A DNA stretch of 64,000 nucleotides from Eimeria necatrix (Eukaryota > Apicomplexa > Conoidasida > Eucoccidiorida > Eimeriidae). A program made the translations under genes and the position numbers. Of this stretch, positions 56,257 to 64,000 are shown piece by piece. Numbering within the stretch: the stretch's first letter is position 1; the number at the start of each line of letters is the position of its first letter. A model generated the notes under the pieces. The model was not told the DNA's origin. It was given only the letters and a program-made list of their open reading frames with translations, and did not search any database. The stretch is taken from contig NW_013651666.1 in NCBI RefSeq assembly GCF_000499385.1, positions 17,501-81,500 of the forward strand, written 5' to 3'.

Positions 56257-59200
56257 CTACTGGGCTTTTGGCGGCTGATATTCAGGATTCTTGCGGAGAA
56301 GCACAATGCCTTCAAGGACGCGAGCAACTGGCAAGTCTGTGAAGGCAACAGCATATCGGCATCCCTTGACACTTGAGGACGCATGTAGAGACCTTTACGT
56401 TCATACTGCTACTGGGCGATTACCACATGGTGCTTAGAAACACATGATAAAATGCCTGCCCAACAGGGAACGGTGTACGTCTGAGCCAGAACAACAAAGT
56501 CAACGGACTTACATTCATCTGTTGCCAACTCGGCTCTTTCGCTAAAGTTAAGGAGGACAGGGGAGGTGTGGGTCTGGAACCCCGTGATGGTCTTTGGTTG
56601 CCTGCCAACCTGCGCCACTACATCAACGGCCTCTCCAACGCGGACGGGTATTGGAAGCATCCTGAGGTCTTCATCTCCTTCCATTGTGGGGGTCTTATCA
56701 GTCATAGCCCCATCTGTTTCCATAGCAGCATCGATGCCTGCTGCTTCCGCTTCGTCTTGTACCACAGCTGGGCCTTCAGTCTTCAAAGCAAGATCAGGCT
56801 TTTCATCAGAACCCACACCTTCCACGCGCTCAGCAACAGTCACAAGCCACCGTGGCTGAACTGCTGGGAACAGGTAGTAGAGTATGAAGTGGAACTTCCT
56901 GAGACACCACCCATGAGTGCAAGGAAAAATCATTCAGCAATCTGAAGGCCCCAGCTCCGTAATAGCCCGCCCCAGGCAACTACGGGAGGCTAGGCCCGCA
57001 TTTCTCACGACTCCTCAGCTGAAAGTTAGTGCAGATTTGATTGGGCAGACTCAAATGTAAACGAAACACGGTGTTCTATCAAAACAGAACTGTTTGCTAG
57101 GTGCACGTTAGCAGAGTGCTCACCCTAGAATTGTGTGGCGCATTAGGAGAGCCGAATACGAGATGATTGCCAAGGCCCCCAAAGCAACCCGGCAGATAAC
57201 TTGACGGTCAGAGTGCAGTGCACCCAGATGCAACAGGCCCTTTCCCAGGTATAGCAATCCTTGTGAAAGACGAACCTGTAATGAAACTCCACCTGTTCGC
57301 TAGCACGTAATGCTCCTCAGCAAAGTCAGAAATTCGAGGTGCATTTTCCTCTGTTGGTGTTGCAGGTGAACTCACCACAAACAACGCGCTGGGATCTTTG
57401 CCATAATAAGATGCCAGTTGACGAAGGAGTGAGGCAATCCTTGAGTGGTTCGTTCCTGAGAGGCAAACTCACCTTCCGTACGCGATGAGCAGCACAAGGA
57501 AAACTCAGCCAACCTCTGCTGCCGTTTATCTAGTCCAAGAAATAGGCCTTTCTGGTACTGTCGTAAACGAAACTTAGCACCAGGTCGGTTTCCCACTGCT
57601 TAAAACCTACCGGCACCAAGAATGCCCATTGCGAAAATCGCATTTAGGGCAGTGTCAGGGTCAGCATCGTGCGATAGTTTGCTCAGCAAGTCAATGAGTT
57701 GGGGTTTCGGGTTGCTCGGGTGTTGCAACGCTACTGCTAAGGGCACAGCGCGCTTCATGTGAGCATCAGCATATTGGAGGATGTGGTCCTGCAATTCGGG
57801 TCAGCCAGAAAACTAATCCAGTCTACATAAAAAGAAGCGGGCCTAGAGCCCCTAAGGCGGAGCTGCAATTTATCACTTGGAGAAAGGATGGCACAGGGTT
57901 GCTGCTTAAATGAATAAAGTAAGTTTGCTTGTCGACGTACGTATAATCTCAGCGCCATTTCTGCCCCCATCTCCTCTGCAAAAGCAATCAGTGCAATGTT
58001 TAAAACTGCCACAGCCTGGTCTGTATCGTCCGGGTGGTCTTCATCATCGTCAACCGTAGTTGTACTTGTTGTATTTGTTGCTCCAGATGTAGATTCGCTC
58101 GATGAGCCGACAGTAGCAGCCCGGCCCACTGCAGAACCAGCGGCACCGTCCACTCCTGGAGCAGCAGTACCGTTGGCAGCAGCAGCATCGCCTGTCGTTG
58201 CTTCCTCTGGATGCTGTTCGTTGTTGAGTTCCTTTTGTTTCTGCCTCCAGTACCCATCTGGGCGAGATTCCGCGCACACTCCAAGCATGCGTTGTACCTT
58301 CAGTACATCACCGCTACCGGCAGCTGCCAAGCCTTCGATGATACGTGTCGCAGCCGCAGAGAAAGCAGCATGAGGCAGGGCAGCTACAGCACACAAGGCC
58401 CCTTCTGCAGCGTCTCGCGTCCCTAAAAATACTAGACCCAAACCAACTGATAAAAAATGCCCCAAGGGAGAATCCATGGCCTCTGAAACACAAAGGCAAC
58501 ACAGAATTGGCCTAGGACACGTATATATGCAGACACAGAAGGATGAGAAGGACCTCCACGCAAAAGGTGGCCAACAGGCACACCCTGCGGTGATGGTGAA
58601 CTTACATACAAGATACAAGGGGAAGAAGTACAATCACAGCCGTCTTCGCCTAGAGGCGAAAAAACACTAGGGACACCAATCGCATGAAGTGCTTGTTTCA
58701 CGCCTACAAAGGGCCTTACTCGCTGCAGTGCATCGATCCATAAGAGCCGTCAGGATCGCCTCCGCTGCATCGGCCGAGGCGCTTCCTACAAAGCAGAGGC
58801 CTAGCGAAAGTGAAGCGAAAGCCGAACACTCTAGAGGAAGGGAACCATCAAGCTGAAAACACAGAAGAAGCTCATGCAATGCTCAGGACTAAAACATCGT
58901 AATCATCTGGAAGCCTGGTTACGCGAAGTTAAAAAGGCCGCCCAACGTCTTGGCTGCTGCTTCTTTTTGGCATGTGGGCAAGCTTGGAAGTGCACGGACT
59001 CATACAACCTGGTAACCGTGCATATTAATGAGGGCGTCACAGGCACAAAAGCATACAATTGCGAGCGTTAAAAGCTCCAGCACATCCTCCCTGCAGCTCC
59101 CAGCATAAGCACAGCCCAAACCAATGGCAGCTGCAGCCTTAAGAAGGGGAGTTTCCGCCGTCATCTCTGTTGCCTCCAAATGATCCTTCAGCAGCGCCAA

Positions 59201-62200
59201 AGCAGCGTCGCACTCATGACGGACGTTGCAGCTGGATACTCCGAACCCTGAAAACCATACCAGTCCAAAATGAGACCGAGTTCATCGCAGGGCGACAATG
59301 GTGCGAAATGGATACGCATCTTCTGCATACTACCATTCAGCCACTGTCGCACGCCCATTAAAAAATAGAGCGAAGTCCAACCGTGATGCATGCTGTGAGT
59401 GCCTTGCAAGCTAGTGGCAAGACTCGGCTGAAGACTAATTTGTAGCTGCCTCAGTGGCTGCCCAACTACAATCCTTGAGGGCAAAACAGCTAAGGCTGCA
59501 CATCTGCCCAACTAATGATTTCAGTTGCAAGCCAGTAAGCACATTAACTCGGGGCATGGAAGCAGTAGCCAAATTTCACTAACCGAGGAGAGCGCCTGCC
59601 TTGACGTTCACATCGCTGCTGTATTGGTGCTTGTCCAAGTGCTGCAGTGCCTCATCCACGTTCCACAGGCATAAAGCCCCGAGAGAAGCTGTCGTAGACA
59701 GCAGCCCTCTGTCCTTATTTTTAAATAGCCAGCTGTTTCCTGCAGATTATCACGTTCGACGGCAAGGGCCACATACTGTCACTACGGCATACGAACATAG
59801 GGTTCATGCGCACACTGTGCAATAACCGGTTGTATTCACCAGTTATTCAACTGTCAGAGCGTCAGTCAGACTACATTAAACCTAACGCAACATCAGCAAC
59901 GCTCCAACACGGTGGAAAGCTCGTGAGACCCCAATAAGCTCGCTTTGTGCATTCTGTGCACAAGCAGCAGCGACCAATGTAGCATAGATATATCATCAAC
60001 GCCTTGTGCACTGCAGCAGAGAACCACGCCAGGTCAACCTGTATGTACGTGCCCTACTCCCCAGAATCATGCAGAACCAAGTCAGGTGAACCACGATGTA
60101 CGAGCCCTACTCCCCAGACTCTTTAGTTCGAAACACACTTGATATTAATTCTGGTTTGCACCTGGGGAAACTATGTGACACTGACCGTCAGTCGTCATCA
60201 GTTTGTCTGTACCGAAGCCACAATTGACGAACGCATTCACAAATGAGGAGGCGAGGTTCTGTTGCGCGCTTTCAAGCCCAGCAAGACGGGCCCGCCTCCC
60301 GTGAGGGTCCTCCAAGTGCCTCTTGAACACATCTTCAGGTTCCTTGGGCTCCAAGACGTCCAACTCCTTCGCCAGGAAGCGAAAGAACGGCGAAGTTTTA
60401 CTACCGCTAACAAGCCGTTGCAGTTTCTCGTCTTCAAATTCCACATCCACCCTCTGCCGACAGAGAAGGAGTGCCAGCTGTTGCTGTACCAGGGAATCCT
60501 TGCAGTCCTTCACAACCTTGTCTACTAGGGCGCGGTCTCCTAGCCTCAACGCCACACGCATGGCATCAAAGTGTTGCTGTTGTTGCATGAGAGCGTCGAA
60601 CGCGACCATCTGCAGCTTTACTGACTCCTCAGGGCTTGCCGCGTAGTTAGAGAGACTAAGGAGATACGCTACAACACGCTGGTAGTTGTTTGTATCCAGC
60701 AGGGGCAGCAGAGACTGAGGTTTTTCCACTTCGGTGAGAAGGTCAATTGCGTCTACTTCAGCATTATGCTGCATGTAGTACGGCACGATCTCCTCCACCA
60801 GCTGCAGCAGTTGTTCCGCAGTGGGCAGGGGAACCACCACAGACGCAAGCCCACTAACAGGTTTTTCTTGGGTATCAACCTCTTTTGTTACACCGTTCAG
60901 CTGTTGCTCTGAGGGCGCGGGGCCATCCACTGCAACAGCCTCTCCTGACGCCGCGCTGGCGCTCCCATCTGTTCCCGCTGCTGCGTTCTGCTGCTCAGTG
61001 CTAGTCACTGCCTCCTGCAGCTGCAGCTCGGCAAAGGCTCCAGCAATCTGCCCAGAGAGGTTTCTCAAGTACTCATAACCCCACGAGGTCACATCCTTGC
61101 ACTCGGCCTGCAGCCAAAGAAGAGGCAACAAAAATCCCAGTCAAGGCGTTGATTGCAAAGGATTCTCAAGACTTCTGACTGAATAAAAAAGAATGATTCA
61201 GGCGAATCTATGAAACTATGACGACTGCTGCCACCGCATTTCCGCTGTTCTTATGAAGCAAACCTCCAGACAAAAGTGCAGAGACAGTCGCCGCGAGTCC
61301 CCGCTAGTAGTGCAGGTCACTGACAGCACCATCGCAAAGTCACGCTGCACGCAGCAAATAAACAGTGGAGCTTCAGAATGCAATACACTTCGTTTCTACT
61401 TGTGCTCCTACGCAGCAGCCCGTTCGTCACTTGGTTGCCTGCCAAGTTCCATCGCAGCTGCTTGATTGGGATGAGCAATGGCGTGTAGCCTTGTCACGCT
61501 ACCTTGAGGTTCGTCCTCTCTGGAAGCTGCTTGTAGCGATCGACGAGTCTGTCGATGTGGGGCATTAGAAACTTAAGGGGTTTGGGAACACTGGTCATAG
61601 AGGAGGTGGCGGCCTTAAGTTCCCGCGAAAGCGTCTCCAGCGCCAACGCCACAATCTCTGCAGCAAAGCACGTGTACTGAACATCCCGCATGCACTCTGC
61701 CGCAGAGGGATTTCGGCGGAGCAAAGAGCAACACCCTCAATGCTCACTAGCAACGAAAGGTGAGAGAAACTAGAATTGAACACACCAAGATCGCTGTCAC
61801 AGGTTCTCTCCACAAGAAGGTCAATGTTTTCTTGGATCTTCTTGTCATCCTCAGTCTGCGCAGAGCTTGCAGCCAAATGTCATCATCTCTCCACGCTGCA
61901 CGGGCTTTACTAAGCAGCACAGTGCAGATTTAGGTGCAGATAGAGATTTTTTGATTCTAAAGAAGATATAAGCGTATCAATCAGGCCTCCACAGCTTTGC
62001 CAAAGCGGAGGCTAATTGTGGCCAGCAAGTAAAATTCGCTTAAAAGTGGGGGCTTGCACCACAGCGGGAATTATTTCATGAGTGAGCATACACGCTTCTG
62101 CAAAAGGTCAACACAGGGGGATTTTTACACGTAGGAGAAGTAAAGACATTGATATGAATCAACACGCAACACATACCATCTCCTCTGCGCCTTTTGCCTT

Positions 62201-62436
62201 CTTTCCGGCCTTTTTTGGGTCTTTTGACGGGACCGCAACCTTCACTGCCTGAAGCAACTCACGTAAAAGCAGTAGCACCGAATGTGAGCACTAAAAGGCA
62301 CAGCAGTAGTCCTTTAGCTGAGGCAGTCTTATGCTGATACACCAAAACAGGAGGTATCGACGTCCTGACCACAAACGCTGACCTGGTCGAACTATCTCGA
62401 TGCCCTTACCTCCCTGTTGTCGCTTTCTCCTGCCAT
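56257..62436 (-). CDS. RPN1: 26S proteasome regulatory subunit RPN1 (PSMD2), about 1,074 aa
   Basis: Fifteen exons, in phase: 62436-62410, 62248-62177, 61855-61786, 61657-61503, 61344-61264, 61107-60186, 59739-59584, 59247-59057, 58852-58720, 58482-57941, 57788-57611, 57455-57376, 57275-57124, 56898-56513 and 56336-56257. RPN1 is the scaffold of the 19S base that docks ubiquitin-like shuttle factors. Diagnostic blocks: [87 protein letters not shown] (proteasome/cyclosome repeat), [68 protein letters not shown] and the end [14 protein letters not shown]. It is longer than the roughly 910-residue human protein through inserts: an Ala/Glu-rich stretch in exon 6, a Ser/Thr/Asp-rich one in exon 10 and an acidic one in exon 14. 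It starts MAGESDNRE followed by a Lys-rich exon 2. Confidence 0.96.
60021..60118. repeat. Two 45-bp imperfect direct repeats in an RPN1 intron
   Basis: Copies at 60021-60065 and 60074-60118 share GAACCA at the start and CCCTACTCCCCAGA at the end, with a few differences inside and an 8-base spacer. They are in the intron between exons 6 and 7 and end with CCAG/CAGA words. Confidence 0.85.
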
Positions 62437-63864
62437 TTTCAGCTGTTGTGAGCCCAATATTCGTAGGAAAAGAGAGACGTCAAGGGTTCCGCACAGGAAA
62501 GAAGTTCCGCGGAGACGGCCCCGGATGACCTAAGTGCCACACGGTCAGAAGAACACTGCGAGCAAAATGGAAAAAATCGAAGGTAAGGCTGGGAACGGGC
62601 TCTAAATTGATATCTACCGGATACACTTATGCACGCATATACGTCCATAGGGGAGGTCCGATAGGCCCAGGTCTGGCATCTCCCAGGGAATGTTAGCGAG
62701 TCGCTGGCGTGGACCCCTTCATCTACCTTCTTTCTACGCTGGGCGCCGGTGCCGCGAGCTACCCAAGACCACCCCTAACTTGTCAGAACGAAGGGCCGAT
62801 CACGTGCTTTTCCAAGCGTGACAGCGGCACTCCTTTAGCTGTTGGCTGCGGTGCAGCCTGGGGTGCATGCGGCAGCCTTCTGGCAGCACAAGGACAACTA
62901 CCGCTTCGTATAGGAGTGGCACAGTTAGGCAGCAGTCAGCCTTGCTCCTGTTTATACAACAGCAGAGGGTCATAAAAATCTCAATAGCAGATGGTGTACG
63001 AGGGGAGCAGTCTTATACAGCGGCTCCCTCCGGTCTGTTGCCTATGCATGAGCTCAATCCATCTACGTGCCACAGTATACCTGACAAGGCACAAAATGAA
63101 TATTTCCTTGACGACTTTATCACTCCGTCTCATCGAAACTGCAAGTCTGGTGCTCTTCTTTTGGGGCCAGCTTACAGCCCCTGGCCAGCGCTGCCGACGC
63201 CCTCCAGCCCCACAAAGGGCACGGGGCCCCTTTGCTAGCCATCATGCAAACAGTTGGGTTATACGGCAAGTTTTATGGGATCCATAGTTTCTTAGAGCTT
63301 TCGGTCAGTCTACAGAAGGTCTCTGGGGCACTATTATGTGAAATGCAGCATGCACCGCAGGACGGTGTGCAACAGTATAGCGGCATGTTAAGTTTCACGC
63401 ACGGCAGCTTTAAATTTGCTTCTTTTTCACAAAAGCCGCAAGAACGTGTCATTTCCTGTTTGGAATCTGCGCTAATTGGCGCGCAGGCAGGAGCTGTGCC
63501 CAGTCATCAAGATCAAAGCTTCATTATCCCACAAAAAGTGTTGTATGTTATCTGCACCGACCCTGAGATATTACGGAAGTCAAAGCCAGTGCACCAAGCA
63601 GGGTCCAAAGGGTATAACTCTGGCAGCTGAGCAAAGGACATATGCAGTGGTAAGCACGATTGCGCATGCCGCGGCCGCAATATATGACGAATTCAAGTGA
63701 GGTTGTTCGGGAGATGCACAACGCCAGTCTGGAAGGTACTATGTTAAAATGCAACAGAGGGAGGTGAGATGGTCCCAGAGGAACACTGCAGCAAGGGGCT
63801 GACAGCTACACTGCTCCCCAGAGCATCAGCTTCAGCCACGCAAGCACTCATCCAATGCGCATAC
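62437..63864. other. Interval with unresolved plus-strand open frames
   Basis: A 132-codon plus-strand frame (63232-63630) has ordinary composition (VGLYGKFYGIHSFLEL) but no recognised domain or paired splice sites. I do not call it a gene. Confidence 0.35.
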
Positions 63865-63986
63865 CTTCTGTGCAATGCTTGAGCACTCTTTTTGTCTGGA
63901 GTGTCAGGGTCTGGCTGTGACTCTTGTTGCAACCTTCGCTTCACAAGCTTCCATTGTTCCGCTTGTGGGTGATTGCTTGTTCTCAT
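63865..63986 (-). CDS. Possible first exon of a gene of unknown function
   Basis: ATG at 63986 opens MRTSNHPQAEQWKLVKRR, followed by a charged stretch to a good donor (AGAAG|GTATGC) at 63864. Later exons would lie to the left on the minus strand and were not found, so this is weak. Confidence 0.3.
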
Positions 63987-64000
63987 GCTATCATTTCTAG

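Overview
The window reads as nuclear DNA of an apicomplexan coccidian, most likely Eimeria. This is inferred from thousands of CAG/CTG triplets that also run through coding sequence as Gln, Ala and Ser tracts, from genes with many short introns, and from the mix of conserved eukaryotic genes. No bacterial or viral features were seen. All gene models are hand-built from reading frames, splice-site consensus and intron-phase agreement; single-base errors in exon ends are possible.

Layout. Bases 1-10,400 and about 12,700-20,700 are triplet-rich. Bases 10,400-12,700 hold two identical U6 snRNA genes, and from about 20,700 to 64,000 the triplets almost vanish. This matches the alternation of repeat-rich and repeat-poor segments known from Eimeria chromosomes. 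The triplet-rich part is not empty. Two unrecognised multi-exon minus-strand genes (3608-6407 and 7098-9876) can be assembled there, followed by a 979-residue Gln/Ala-rich coiled-coil protein (12973-16191, minus) diverging from a LanC-like zinc protein (17713-20714, plus). In these four genes the sense-strand triplet is mostly CAG in exons and CTG in introns, and CTG runs often end in the CAG of a 3' splice site.

The triplet-poor part carries an EF-hand/myosin-light-chain-like protein (22686-23093), a small two-helix membrane protein (23207-23662), an unrecognised Gln-rich protein with a likely frameshift (24388-25936), two multi-pass membrane protein genes (about 26963-28906 and 29365-29930), and cytosolic-type serine hydroxymethyltransferase (31041-34245, nine exons). 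It then carries a gamma-type phosphatidylinositol 4-kinase (35945-41030, ten exons), a small uncertain plus-strand gene (41170-42029), a roughly 2,070-residue secreted helical protein of about 23 exons (44112-53064), and the 26S proteasome subunit RPN1 (56257-62436, 15 exons). Large stretches at 42.0-44.1 and 53.1-56.3 kb show no gene.

The genes belong to unrelated housekeeping and parasite-specific processes: one-carbon metabolism, phosphoinositide signalling, proteasome, splicing RNA and secretion. There is no operon-like logic. The most interesting signals are the exon/intron switch in triplet orientation, a cluster of likely GC-AG introns, the duplicated U6 genes with shared upstream elements, and a perfect 18-bp hairpin at 43255-43293.
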